DNA of 64,000 nt from Pontibacter akesuensis. GTDB taxonomy: Bacteria; Bacteroidota; Bacteroidia; Cytophagales; Hymenobacteraceae. The position numbers and the translations under genes were made by a program. Shown piece by piece: positions 37,464 to 46,154 of this stretch (its first letter is position 1; the number at the start of each line of letters is the position of its first letter). The stretch lies in contig NZ_CP014766.1 in assembly GCF_001611675.1 (NCBI RefSeq), positions 4,216,001 through 4,280,000 of the forward strand. The letters run 5' to 3'. The notes below the pieces were generated by a model. That model was given only the letters and a program-made list of their open reading frames with translations. It searched no databases and was not told the DNA's origin.

Positions 37464-37799
37464 CTACATCGTGAGCTCTTTTATCTTATTCATCATCTGC
37501 ACCCCATGCACCAGCGCAGCCCCCCCTTTAATAGCGGCGGCTACGTGCACGGCTTCCATCATCTGGTTCTCGTCGGCACCTTTCTCCAGGCAGTCGGTGC
37601 TGTAGGCATCAATACAATAGGGGCACTGTACCGCATGCGACACAGCCAGCGCGATAAGCGCCTTCTCCCGTGCTGTCAGGGCGCCCTCCTTGAACACCTC
37701 TCCGTAATAATCGAAGAATTTGCGGCCCATTTCTGGCTGCAGTTCGGATATATTTCCAAATTTTGAGAGATCAGCTGGGTTATAGTAGGTCTTTTCCAT
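37464..37799 (-). CDS. Arsenosugar-associated carboxymuconolactone decarboxylase/AhpD-like protein
   Basis: A 111-residue AhpD-like all-helical protein. The redox CxxC is CPYC at residues 59-62, with an upstream Glu at 45, as in the AhpD motif. The residue where AhpD usually has His is Tyr (CIDAYST). It is typical of the small peroxidase-like partner in ArsM/ArsS clusters. It is the first gene of the operon, 3 bases before arsS. Its role is probably redox protection or thiol chemistry. Confidence 0.85.
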   Translation of the reverse strand: MEKTYYNPADLSKFGNISELQPEMGRKFFDYYGEVFKEGALTAREKALIALAVSHAVQCPYCIDAYSTDCLEKGADENQMMEAVHVAAAIKGGAALVHGVQMMNKIKELTM

Positions 37800-37944
37800 A
37801 CGTATAGTAGGTTTGATGTTATAAGAGATAAGTTTTTTGGAAGTGAAAGGTTTAATATTTCTGCGACAGCTTCACATTAGAAGCTTTATTTATCAGTCCG
37901 AAACTTTGCGTACAGCTGTCCTCATTTCAGTTGAATGCTTGAAG

Positions 37945-38122
37945 TTAGCCTGTAATAACACACGGTGCAGCATGCAAAAGTAGTTTTAAGTAACCGGCTC
38001 CAACAATTAAAACAGCGCTGCCAGCAACTTTAACGTATCCGAACTTCTTCAGTGCTTCCTGACCGACAGCTTCAACAATAAATTCAGGTGCTATCTCTTT
38101 TAATAATACTCCAGAAACTCAT
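37945..38122 (-). pseudogene. Possible small membrane-protein gene with a +1 frameshift
   Basis: On the minus strand, an ATG at 38122 starts MSFWSIIK. After a run of four A the protein-like frame continues one base over as EIAPEFIVEAVGQEALKKFG, then a hydrophobic segment containing SAVLIVGAGYLKLLL and a stop at 37945. Joined, it would give 58 residues with one transmembrane helix. The second frame has no start of its own. It is either a decayed gene, a base-calling error in the A-run, or chance. No other gene is visible in the 507-base gap 37800-38306. Confidence 0.3.
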
Positions 38123-38306
38123 CGGAAGCAAGCAAAAGAAGGCATAGCTAACACAGCTGCACACCGGTACCGGCCTTTGGGGCTAAATCCTGCACATCCA
38201 ACTGAAGCCGCCTGCCGTTATACTGTTCGGATGTAGGAATGCATCACAGTGAAACAGTGAAAAACCAGCAAGTGCAGGAGCAAGCACTTCATTAAAACAT
38301 CACTAT

Positions 38307-39206
38307 ATGAAATGGCGAGGCAGAAGAAAAAGCAGCAATGTAGAAGACCGTAGAGGGCAATCAGCAGGCGGTTTTGGAGGTGGCAGAGGCATCAGCCCGA
38401 TGCTGCTCATCCCTTTGTTCCGGTTCCTCTTCTCGAAAGTGGGGCTCGTAGTACTGGCAGTGCTGGCGCTGCTGTTCATTATAACAGGAACGAGCCCCCT
38501 GACGCTCCTGCAGCAGTTTGTGGGAGGGGAACCGCAGTATGCCCAGTCAACTGAGTACCAGCCAGGCCCGGTAGAGCAGGAGTTGGCCGAACAGACGAAA
38601 GTGGTGCTTGCTGATACCGAAGACGTCTGGAACAGGATGATAGACGGGTACAGAGAACCGACCCTGGTGCTGTTTTCGGGGCAGGTCAACTCAGCCTGCG
38701 GAACAGCTTCTTCTGCCTCAGGTCCTTTTTACTGCCCCGGCGATGAAAAACTGTACATCGATCTTTCCTTTTTTAGCGAGATGGAGCGCAAGCTTGGTGC
38801 TGGAGGGGACTTTGCGCAGGCTTATGTGGTGGGCCATGAGGTGGGGCACCACATACAGAAGCTTACGGGTACTCTGGAGCAGGTAAATGCCATGCGGGGC
38901 CAACTATCCGAAGTGGAATTTAACAAGCTGATGGTACGGGTAGAGCTGCAGGCTGATTTCTACGCTGGTGTCTGGGCGCACCATACGCAAAAAACGAAAG
39001 GGTTTATGGAGACCGGCGACCTGGAAGAAGCTCTGAATGCAGCCAGTGCCATCGGCGATGACCGCCTTCAAAAGCAATCCACGGGAAGGGTGGTGCCCGA
39101 CTCCTTCACACACGGCACCTCAGCCCAAAGAGTCCGCTGGTTCAGAAAAGGCTTCGAGACCGGCGATGTGTCGCAGGGGGATACTTTTAACGCCGCGGAG
39201 CTGTAG
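38307..39206 (+). CDS. Neutral zinc metallopeptidase, YpfJ/KPN_02809 family
   Basis: A 299-residue membrane-anchored peptidase-like protein. The N-terminus is basic and Gly-rich (GGFGGGRG), then one transmembrane helix spans about residues 43-62. The zinc motif HEVGH (HExxH) lies in YVVGHEVGHHIQKLTG near residue 175, with a further ELQADFYAG block carrying the likely third ligand. CDS ends with RVRWFRKGFETGDVSQGDTF, typical of the family. Proteolytic activity is presumed, not shown in most members. Confidence 0.92.
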   Translation: MKWRGRRKSSNVEDRRGQSAGGFGGGRGISPMLLIPLFRFLFSKVGLVVLAVLALLFIITGTSPLTLLQQFVGGEPQYAQSTEYQPGPVEQELAEQTKVVLADTEDVWNRMIDGYREPTLVLFSGQVNSACGTASSASGPFYCPGDEKLYIDLSFFSEMERKLGAGGDFAQAYVVGHEVGHHIQKLTGTLEQVNAMRGQLSEVEFNKLMVRVELQADFYAGVWAHHTQKTKGFMETGDLEEALNAASAIGDDRLQKQSTGRVVPDSFTHGTSAQRVRWFRKGFETGDVSQGDTFNAAEL

Positions 39207-39239
39207 TTAAGTTGATTTACACATGTAGTAAATAAATAA

Positions 39240-39263
39240 AGCCTCTCCATTTTCGGAGGGGCT
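39240..39263 (+). terminator. Weak hairpin terminator after the YpfJ-type gene
   Basis: AGCCTCTCC and GGAGGGGCT pair with one wobble around a 6-base loop, 33 bases after the stop. The T-run is interrupted. Confidence 0.55.
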
Positions 39264-39388
39264 CTATGTTTTAGTTATACTGCTTGTACTAGCGAAGGAG
39301 CCATTATGTAAGAATAGGAATGCACTTGAAAATTACTGGAACAAGCTACTGTTGTTAGCACCAAACGTTCCCGGGACCTTCGGACACC

Positions 39389-39427
39389 GCGAGGTCTTAA
39401 GATCAGGCGGTATCGGTAAGACCTCGC
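39389..39427. repeat. Inverted repeat in the 39.2-39.6 kb spacer
   Basis: GCGAGGTCTTA and TAAGACCTCGC, 11 bp perfect, with a 17-base loop. A second shorter GC-rich partial palindrome follows (CGTACGCAGCTCCTGCGAGCG). The rest of the 450-base gap (39207-39656) shows no gene I accept. It could be an operator or a decayed mobile-repeat unit. Confidence 0.55.
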
Positions 39428-39656
39428 AGCGTACGCAGCTCCTGCGAGCGTCTGGCTTGAAAGCGAAAAAGTGAAACTGCCCTTCCCAATTTTCTTCTTC
39501 TTCACATATTGAATAAAAGCCTGAGAATACGAATGGCTGCAAATTCTATCGTGCACAAACGGGCCAAAACAGAACCCTTCAACCAACGCACCTGATTTTA
39601 GGTAAACAGCTTATTAGGCTTTTATTTATTTTAGCATTGACTCTATTCAAAGTAAT

Positions 39657-40643
39657 ATGAACTACAGAAAACTAGGAAAAACAGGATTCAACATATCAGA
39701 AGTTTCATTAGGTACCTGGCAGGTAGGAGGCCGCTGGGGAGAACCTTTCAACGAGGCGAACGCTGCGCGCATCATCAACAAAGCCATAGACCAGGGTGTC
39801 AATTTTATTGATACCGCTGATGTTTACAGCGACAGGGAAAGTGAGGCAGCTGTAGCGAAGGCGGTGAAAAGTAGAAGCGAAGAAGTTTACATCGCCACCA
39901 AGTGCGGAAGGCAAATTCAGCCGCACACCAATGAGGGCTATACACCCGAAAAGCTCATCAGCTATGTAGAAGCCAGCCTCAAGAATATGAAACTTGAAAC
40001 GCTGGACCTGATTCAACTGCATTGTCCGCCGACGGAAGTTTACAAAAGACCAGAAATTTTTGGAACCTTCGAGCGGCTGAAGGAGCAGGGGAAAATACGT
40101 CATCTAGGTGTAAGTGTGGAGATGGTGGACGAAGCGCTGCTGGCCATGCAGTACCCCAACGTGACGACGGTGCAGATCATTTACAATATGTTCCGCCTGA
40201 AGCCAAGTGAGAAGTTTTTTGCCGCTGCGAAAGAAAACAACTGCGGCATTATTGTGCGTGTGCCACTGGCCAGCGGCTTGCTCACAGGCAAAATGAGCAA
40301 AGGCACACAGTTTGGCGTAGACGATCACCGCCACTTTAACCGCAACGGCGAAGCCTTTGATAAGGGAGAGACTTTCTCCGGAGTAGATTTTGATTTAGGC
40401 CTGGAAGCGGTAGGGAAACTGAAGCAGCTGTTTCCGGGACAGGAGCCTTTGGCGGCATGGGCGCTACGGTGGGTGCTGATGTTCCCGGAAGTAAGTACCG
40501 TTATTCCAGGTGCCTCTAAGCCGGAGCAGGTTGATGCTAATATAAAGGCTTCCGGACTACCTGCACTTTCAGAGGAACAGATGCAGGGGGTGCGTCAGGT
40601 ATATGAAAAGTATATCAAACCCTCGGTGCACCAGCTTTGGTAG
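39657..40643 (+). CDS. Aldo/keto reductase
   Basis: A 328-residue AKR. The tetrad residues are visible in FIDTADVYSDRESE (Asp, Tyr), VYIATKCG (Lys) and DLIQLHCPP (His). The C-terminal WALRWVLMFPEVSTVIPGASKPEQV is the cofactor-binding end. It is closer to the 'oxidoreductase, aldo/keto reductase, Tas-like' group than the gene at 13040 and differs from it throughout. A 14-bp terminator follows. The substrate is unknown. Confidence 0.9.
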   Translation: MNYRKLGKTGFNISEVSLGTWQVGGRWGEPFNEANAARIINKAIDQGVNFIDTADVYSDRESEAAVAKAVKSRSEEVYIATKCGRQIQPHTNEGYTPEKLISYVEASLKNMKLETLDLIQLHCPPTEVYKRPEIFGTFERLKEQGKIRHLGVSVEMVDEALLAMQYPNVTTVQIIYNMFRLKPSEKFFAAAKENNCGIIVRVPLASGLLTGKMSKGTQFGVDDHRHFNRNGEAFDKGETFSGVDFDLGLEAVGKLKQLFPGQEPLAAWALRWVLMFPEVSTVIPGASKPEQVDANIKASGLPALSEEQMQGVRQVYEKYIKPSVHQLW

Positions 40644-40666
40644 AAAAGGTACGTTTATAAATTGTC

Positions 40667-40707
40667 AAAGCCGCTCCCCTGTGCTTTTATTAAAGGGGAG
40701 CGGCTTT
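40667..40707 (+). terminator. Intrinsic terminator after the aldo/keto reductase
   Basis: Perfect 14-base arms AAAGCCGCTCCCCT and AGGGGAGCGGCTTT with a 13-base loop and a T-run. Confidence 0.88.
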
Positions 40708-40835
40708 TTCTTTGTTTCCTTTGTAAGGGAGTAGCGGGCTTTATTTTGAACAACAACCCTATACTAAGGAAATTATCAGTGAAAAGGGAATTAGAGAAGC
40801 CGCACTAATCATGTCCACAGCACCTTCCCCTAGTT

Positions 40836-42215
40836 TTATTTGCCGATGCAGAACTTTGTGAAAATGTTCTCCAGCAGATCGTCTGTGGTGATCTCACCGG
40901 TAATCTCACCTAATGAATAAAGCGCACGGCGGATGTCGGCAGCTACCAGGTCGTTGCTGATGCCGAGGGCAAGGCCCTGGAGCACGTCGTCGAGCGCAGC
41001 GTAGGTTTTGTTCAGGCTATCGACGTGGCGCAGGTTGGTGACAATGGTCTGGCTTTGGGTGTTGAGCTTGCCGAGGTTCACTTTCTCTACCAGCGCCTGC
41101 TTCAGCTCGTCGAGATTGGCACCTTCGGCCGCAGAGATGGTCACGAGGCCGTCTATACTTGCAAAGGCAGCCAGCTTCTCTTCCGATGCCTGGTCGATCT
41201 TGTTTGCAACGGCAACGATAGGCAGCTTCTTCGGGTTCAGCCTGTCCAGTTCGGCCTGCACCTCTTCTGCTGTCACTTCCATCATATCAAACAGGTAAAT
41301 GATCAGCGACGACTGGCTCAGCTTCTGCATGGTGCGCTCCACGCCCATGGCCTCTACTTTGTCTGTGGTTTCGCGCAGACCAGCGGTATCAATAAAACGG
41401 AAGGTGATGCCGCTGATGCTGATCTCATCCTCAATAAAATCGCGCGTGGTACCCGGCACATCCGATACAATAGCTTTCTCCTCATTCAGCAGCTTGTTCA
41501 GCAGGGTCGACTTTCCCGCATTCGGGTTGCCTACAATCACAGTCGGCACGCCATTCTTGATCACGTTGCCCAACTCAAATGACTTCAGCAGTTCCCGGAT
41601 AATTGCCTGAATATTGCTGATCAGCGTACGCAACTGGTCGCGGTCAGCAAACTCCACGTCTTCTTCCCCAAAGTCCAACTCCAGTTCTATCATCGAGGCG
41701 AAATGCACTAACTCGGCCCTCAGGCGCTTGATCTCCTGTGAAAACCCGCCGCGCATCTGCTTCATCGCCACCTCATGAGAAAGGGCTGAGTCAGACGAGA
41801 TAAGATCAGCTACGGCCTCGGCCTGCGCCAGATCGAATTGCCCGTTCAGGAAAGCACGCTTCGTAAACTCCCCAGCATTGGCGAGGCGCGCTCCGCGCTT
41901 CAGGAGCAGTTGCACAATCTGCTGCACAATATAATCAGAGCCGTGGCAGGAGATTTCCACCACGTTTTCCTTGGTGTAGGAGTAAGGCGCCACAAACAGC
42001 GACACCAGCACTTCGTCCAGCACCTTCTCCCCGTCGCGAATGGTGCCGAAGTGGATGGTATGGCTGGCTTGCTTTGCCAGGTCTTTGCCTTTAAACACAG
42101 ATTTGCTGATGGATATAGCTTCCTGTCCAGATAGACGGATGACGGCGATGGCACCCATGCCGGAGGCAGTGGCCACAGCTACAATGGTATCGTTGGTGCG
42201 CGTGGAGTGAATCAA
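40836..42215 (-). CDS. mnmE: tRNA uridine-5-carboxymethylaminomethyl modification GTPase MnmE
   Basis: 459 residues, full length. The N-terminal folate-binding domain starts DTIVAVATASGMGAIAVIRLSG. The central G-domain (about 225-380) has GNPNAGKSTLLN and DVPGTTRDFIED. The C-terminus ends FCIGK, the CxGK motif that is needed for tRNA modification together with MnmG. The upstream sequence has no ATG in frame; the first plausible start is TTG at 42215, eight codons before the conserved block. A TATACTT word lies just upstream of that TTG. Confidence 0.96.
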   Translation of the reverse strand: MIHSTRTNDTIVAVATASGMGAIAVIRLSGQEAISISKSVFKGKDLAKQASHTIHFGTIRDGEKVLDEVLVSLFVAPYSYTKENVVEISCHGSDYIVQQIVQLLLKRGARLANAGEFTKRAFLNGQFDLAQAEAVADLISSDSALSHEVAMKQMRGGFSQEIKRLRAELVHFASMIELELDFGEEDVEFADRDQLRTLISNIQAIIRELLKSFELGNVIKNGVPTVIVGNPNAGKSTLLNKLLNEEKAIVSDVPGTTRDFIEDEISISGITFRFIDTAGLRETTDKVEAMGVERTMQKLSQSSLIIYLFDMMEVTAEEVQAELDRLNPKKLPIVAVANKIDQASEEKLAAFASIDGLVTISAAEGANLDELKQALVEKVNLGKLNTQSQTIVTNLRHVDSLNKTYAALDDVLQGLALGISNDLVAADIRRALYSLGEITGEITTDDLLENIFTKFCIGK

Positions 42216-42294
42216 AACAAGTATAAATGTTGCGTGTGCAAAATTACGAAAAATTTAGTGGCTGCTGGCTTGTCTGTTTGAAGCGGCGCGTTTT

Positions 42295-42483
42295 ACCCCT
42301 CCCCAGCCTTCCCCTAAAACAGGGGAGAGAGTTCTGCGGTATCGTATCCAACCACCCCCAGCCCCTCCTTGTCTAAGGAGGGGAGTTTCCTTTTAGCTTT
42401 TGGCTGAAGTATGAATCGCGAGCAGTTATATAGCTTAATCGTACTTAAAAACTCCCCTCTTGGGAGGGGCGGGGGGGGGTTAC
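42295..42483. repeat. Cluster of three short GC-rich palindromic repeats
   Basis: Three imperfect copies at 42295-42331, 42350-42390 and 42448-42483. The best copy has the arms CCCCTCCTT and AAGGAGGGG preceded by AACCACCCCCAG. The third copy is in the opposite orientation and ends in a run of nine G. Similar units are at 9425-9456 and 45273-45311. The 303-base gap 42216-42518 between mnmE and the thioredoxin gene consists largely of these units. Confidence 0.7.
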
Positions 42484-42518
42484 CCTACGAGGGGCGATTA
42501 GTAATTCATAATTTGTAA

Positions 42519-43127
42519 TTACTCCGAGTATTCCTTCCAGGATTGGGTTTTGTAGTGGTTTTCGCCGAAGTAGCTTAGCACCTGGGCGAAGTTTTTGGCG
42601 TCGAGGTAACCGGGAACCGGGGTGATCATGTTGAACTGCTCGTCGAGGTATACGGTGGTGGGGTAGCTCATTTGTCCCTGCAGCAGGGCCACTGCCAGCT
42701 CGTGCGATTTATACTCCGGTTTGAATGTATAGGTATAGCCGTTGAGGGTAATAGGTTCCTTGCCTTCGGCATCGAGTTTTACGGCATAAAAATGCTTGTT
42801 GATGAGGGCTGCCACCTTCGGATCGGTGAAGGTGTCCTTATCCATCTTTTTACACCAGCCGCACCAGTCGGTATACACATCAATAAACACTTTGCGTGGT
42901 TCAGTTTTGATGCGCTCGGCCGCTTGCTCCATCGTTAACCACTGAATCTTCTCCGCTGCTTTATCGGCTGTGGCTACTTGCGGTTTGGCGGCCGGCGTCG
43001 TTTCGGCGGTCAGCACTTCCGTAGCAGGCGCGTTGGCCGAAGTGGAGGGAGGTGTGCTTTTGTTGCAGGCACCCAACACAAATGGTAAGCTCAATATAGT
43101 CAAAAGGACAGATGCTTTTATTTTCAT
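42519..43127 (-). CDS. Thioredoxin-fold lipoprotein
   Basis: A 202-residue protein. The lipoprotein signal has its lipobox at C21 (LGAC), then a Thr/Ala/Pro-rich linker to about residue 60. The thioredoxin-like domain has the active site CGWC at residues 89-92 (YTDWCGWCKKMDKD) and the cis-Pro stretch SYPTTVYLDEQ. It is most like the periplasmic thioredoxin/DUF255-like proteins that act in disulfide or cytochrome handling. The upstream word TATACTT abuts the start codon region. Confidence 0.88.
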   Translation of the reverse strand: MKIKASVLLTILSLPFVLGACNKSTPPSTSANAPATEVLTAETTPAAKPQVATADKAAEKIQWLTMEQAAERIKTEPRKVFIDVYTDWCGWCKKMDKDTFTDPKVAALINKHFYAVKLDAEGKEPITLNGYTYTFKPEYKSHELAVALLQGQMSYPTTVYLDEQFNMITPVPGYLDAKNFAQVLSYFGENHYKTQSWKEYSE

Positions 43128-43189
43128 TTGAAGTATAATTATCTACTTACGAACAGCCATTTAACGGCTTTAAGTTCAGCCTGTAGCTG

Positions 43190-45073
43190 CTACACGATCA
43201 GCAGCGGAATCTTTACGGCATGGCGTACGGCATCAATGGTGGTTCCGAGGATAAGGTCCTTCACCATTTTATGTCCGTGTGAGCCCATCACCAGTAAGTC
43301 GGCATCGAATGCCTTCACCAGTTTCGGGATGCGTTGTTTCGGACTTCCAAAACCAAGCTGCACCCGCACGTCATAGCCTCGGCTACGCAGGTCGTCGGCA
43401 TAGCGTTTCAGGTTGTCCCCATCGGCGCTGGTTTCCATATCCCGGATTTCCTGCCCCAGTACCAGCGCCCCGGCCGTCTCCACTATGTGAATGAGCAGGT
43501 ATTCCGCCCCCACGCCGCCAATGGCCATGGCACTGTCGAGCACGTTTTTATCGACTTCCGAAAAATCAAGCGTAATGGCGATGCGCTGGTAGCGCGGTTT
43601 TACCTCGGGCTCATACTTAACCGGCTGATGATGGCGGACGGCTTTTGGTTCTTTTATACTTTTAACGAATAGCGGCTGAAAGGTGATGTAGAGGAGCAGG
43701 GCAGCGCAGGCCAGCGTAAGCGGCACGACAAAAATCCAGAGCCACACGGGGTTCTCCGCCTCCTGAAACCACCCGATGATCTGGTCCACCACCAGCTTTG
43801 CATTCAGCGTGACGATGGTGGCTGCAATGAGCCAGGCCCCCAGCTTCAGCCAGGTGCCAATCACGAACTCGCCCATCCGATTTTTGTTGCTCACAAAGTG
43901 GATGAGCGGAATTACGGCAAAGCCCAGCTGCAAACTAAGTATCACCTGGCTTAGCACCAGCAACTCACCTGTCTGGTCTTCGCCAAAGTATAGGATTACG
44001 AAAAGGGCCGGGCCAACGGCCAGCAGGCGCGTAAGCATGCGCCGCAGCCAGGGCTGTATGCGCAGGTTCAGGTAGCCCTCCATCACGATCTGACCTGCCA
44101 GGGTGCCGGTGAGGGTGGAGCTTTGGCCAGCCGCAATCAGGGCTACCGCAAAAAGGATAGGAGCCCACTTGTTCCCAAGTATAGGAGCCAGAAACTGATG
44201 CGCATCCTGAATCTCGGTGACGGTATGAATGCCATTTTTATAGAATGCGGCTGCGGCAAGTATAAGTATGGCCGCGTTCACGAAAAACGCCAGGTTCAGG
44301 GCAACTGCCGAATCAATAAAATTATACTTGATGGCCTGCCAAATTCCTTTCGGGGTACGCTCTATCTTGCGTGACTGCACAAGCGAGGAGTGGAGGTAGA
44401 GGTTATGCGGCATCACCGTGGCACCAATAATGCCGATGGCAATGTAGAGGGCGTCGTTGTTTGGTATGGAGGGGATCAGGCCTGTCAGCAGCTCGCCGGC
44501 ATCGGGTTTGGCAAAGAACATTTCCATCACAAAAGCGCCGCCAATTATGATAACGAGTGCCAGCACAAAGGCTTCCATTTTGCGCATGCCTTTGTTGATG
44601 AGGAACAGCAGCAGGAACGTGTCCAGCACGGTTATGCTGACGCCCCACACTAAAGGTATACCAAAGAGTAGCTGCAAGCCGATGGCCATGCCCAGTACTT
44701 CGGCCAGGTCGCAGGCCGCAATAGCGATTTCAGCCAGAAAATACAGCGGCACATTAATGAACGGCGGATAGGTCTCGCGCGATGCCTGCGCCAGGTCCAG
44801 CCCCCGTACCACGCCCAATCGTGCACTAAGGCTTTGCAGCAGGATCGCCATCAGGTTCGACATCAGCAGCACCCATAGCAGCTTATAGCCAAACTGGCTT
44901 CCCCCGGCTATGTCGGTTGCCCAGTTGCCCGGGTCCATGTACCCCACACTTACTAAGTAAGCTGGCCCCAGAAAAGCGAAAAGCCTGCGCCAAACGGTGG
45001 TTTGTTGGGTGGTATCGACAGAAGCATTTACTTCTTCAAGCGATTTACTTCGCTTGATCTCCTGCTGTAGCAT
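43190..45073 (-). CDS. NRAMP-family divalent metal transporter fused to a universal stress protein domain
   Basis: A 627-residue two-domain protein. Residues about 30-450 are an NRAMP/MntH transporter: DPGNWATD at 47-54 (metal ligands in helix 1), MPHNLYLHSS in helix 6, and eleven or so hydrophobic segments. Residues about 475-627 form a UspA domain with the ATP motif GSHGHKMVKDLILGTT (G-x2-G-x9-G-T) and end in KIPLLIV. It imports Mn2+ or other divalent metals; the cytosolic Usp domain may bind ATP and regulate transport, which is inference. mntR lies 420 bases upstream on the same strand. Confidence 0.93.
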   Translation of the reverse strand: MLQQEIKRSKSLEEVNASVDTTQQTTVWRRLFAFLGPAYLVSVGYMDPGNWATDIAGGSQFGYKLLWVLLMSNLMAILLQSLSARLGVVRGLDLAQASRETYPPFINVPLYFLAEIAIAACDLAEVLGMAIGLQLLFGIPLVWGVSITVLDTFLLLFLINKGMRKMEAFVLALVIIIGGAFVMEMFFAKPDAGELLTGLIPSIPNNDALYIAIGIIGATVMPHNLYLHSSLVQSRKIERTPKGIWQAIKYNFIDSAVALNLAFFVNAAILILAAAAFYKNGIHTVTEIQDAHQFLAPILGNKWAPILFAVALIAAGQSSTLTGTLAGQIVMEGYLNLRIQPWLRRMLTRLLAVGPALFVILYFGEDQTGELLVLSQVILSLQLGFAVIPLIHFVSNKNRMGEFVIGTWLKLGAWLIAATIVTLNAKLVVDQIIGWFQEAENPVWLWIFVVPLTLACAALLLYITFQPLFVKSIKEPKAVRHHQPVKYEPEVKPRYQRIAITLDFSEVDKNVLDSAMAIGGVGAEYLLIHIVETAGALVLGQEIRDMETSADGDNLKRYADDLRSRGYDVRVQLGFGSPKQRIPKLVKAFDADLLVMGSHGHKMVKDLILGTTIDAVRHAVKIPLLIV

Positions 45074-45493
45074 GTGCGGTCATGTATAAGTATGGCTATA
45101 GGTTTTTTTCGTTTTGCTTGAACTGTCCTTTAAAATAATCCTCCTTAACACCACTTCGGTTTGTTTTTACTTCTTACTGGCGCAAGCGTCCGCTTGTGCC
45201 CAAGCGTACTTACCGCTCGTTGTTGCATGCCCCAACACTAAATGAGGGAAGGGAGCACTGCTTTTTCGTGTCAAACCACCCCTAGCTCCTCTTTATCAAA
45301 GGAGGGGAACCTGCTGCTACATAATTGAAGTATAAGTAGGGTAGCAGCGGCTTAACCAGCCATCCTCCAAGATCTTTTCAGGATGACAAGTGGAGGCTCA
45401 CGCTGAATTCATGTGCAGGTTTTGTTTACTTGCCTGAAGTATAAATTAGCCCTGTATGTGCTAAAGTAGCTTGTGCTAAGTTTGTAGTTTCAG
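45074..45493. other. Spacer between the NRAMP-Usp gene and mntR
   Basis: 420 bases with no gene. It contains an imperfect palindrome GGCGCAAGCGTCCGCTTGTGCC (45179-45200), one GC-rich dispersed repeat (45273-45311) and two AAGTATAA words (about 45329 and 45438). An MntR operator for the transporter may lie here, but I could not define one. Confidence 0.5.
45273..45311 (+). repeat. Short GC-rich palindromic dispersed repeat
   Basis: AACCACCCCTAG, then CTCCTCTTTATCAAAGGAGGGG. It has the same orientation as the copies at 42295 and 42350. Confidence 0.6.
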
Positions 45494-46153
45494 TTAAGCC
45501 GATAAGAAAATATTACGTGTTGCTTCGCTGGAGAGAAGCAACTGCTTTTGTCCGTTCAGAAGTATCTCAAGCGAATTATCATAAGGTATTTTGTCCAGGA
45601 TGGTGATGTGGGAGCCAAGGCCAATGCCCATCTTATCGAGGTACTGCAGGAACAGCGGCTGCGAATCGTTCACGCCCACTACCTTTCCTTCAGTACCGAT
45701 GCTCAGTTCGGCCAACAACTCCTGTTTTTTCTGATTTATTTCCCCGGTTTCAGAAGGGATCGGGTCTCCGTGCGGGTCAAACTTTGGGTGACCCAGAAAC
45801 TCGTCGAGCCGCCGGGTTAGCAGGGGGGAGGTTATATGCTCCAGCTCTTCCGCCATCTCGTGCACCTCGTCCCAGTTAAACTTTAGCTTCTCCACCAGAA
45901 AAGTCTCCCACAGCCGGTGCTTCCGCACGATCTGCAGCGCCACACGCTCGCCTGCCTCTGTCAGCGTAACGCCTTTATACTTCACGTAGTGCACCACGCC
46001 TTTGGCGCTTAGCTTGCGCAGCATATCGGTTACAGAGGCCGCCTTGGTTTCCAGTGCTTCCGCAATAGCGTTGGTGTTTACCTCCTGCGTGCCGTTAGCC
46101 GACAGTTTATAGATTGCCTTGATGTAATTCTCCTCGGTGTAGCTATGGTGCAT
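45494..46153 (-). CDS. mntR: DtxR/MntR-family metal-dependent transcriptional regulator
   Basis: A 219-residue regulator. The N-terminal winged helix (residues 1-65) has SYTEENYIKAIYKLS and AIAEALETKAASVTDMLRKL. The metal-binding dimerisation domain (65-145) contains HRLWETFLVEKLKFNWDEVHEMAEELEH with the expected Glu/His ligands. A C-terminal FeoA/SH3-like domain occupies about 150-219. With an NRAMP transporter just downstream, Mn or Fe control of that gene is likely; the symbol is based on context. The start is preceded by an AT-rich inverted repeat. Confidence 0.88.
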   Translation of the reverse strand: MHHSYTEENYIKAIYKLSANGTQEVNTNAIAEALETKAASVTDMLRKLSAKGVVHYVKYKGVTLTEAGERVALQIVRKHRLWETFLVEKLKFNWDEVHEMAEELEHITSPLLTRRLDEFLGHPKFDPHGDPIPSETGEINQKKQELLAELSIGTEGKVVGVNDSQPLFLQYLDKMGIGLGSHITILDKIPYDNSLEILLNGQKQLLLSSEATRNIFLSA

Positions 46154-46154
46154 G

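Noticed and set aside
39275-39586. 103-residue minus-strand frame in the 39 kb spacer
   Set aside because: It runs across the inverted repeat at 39389-39427, has Arg/Ser/Tyr-rich low-complexity composition and no start context.
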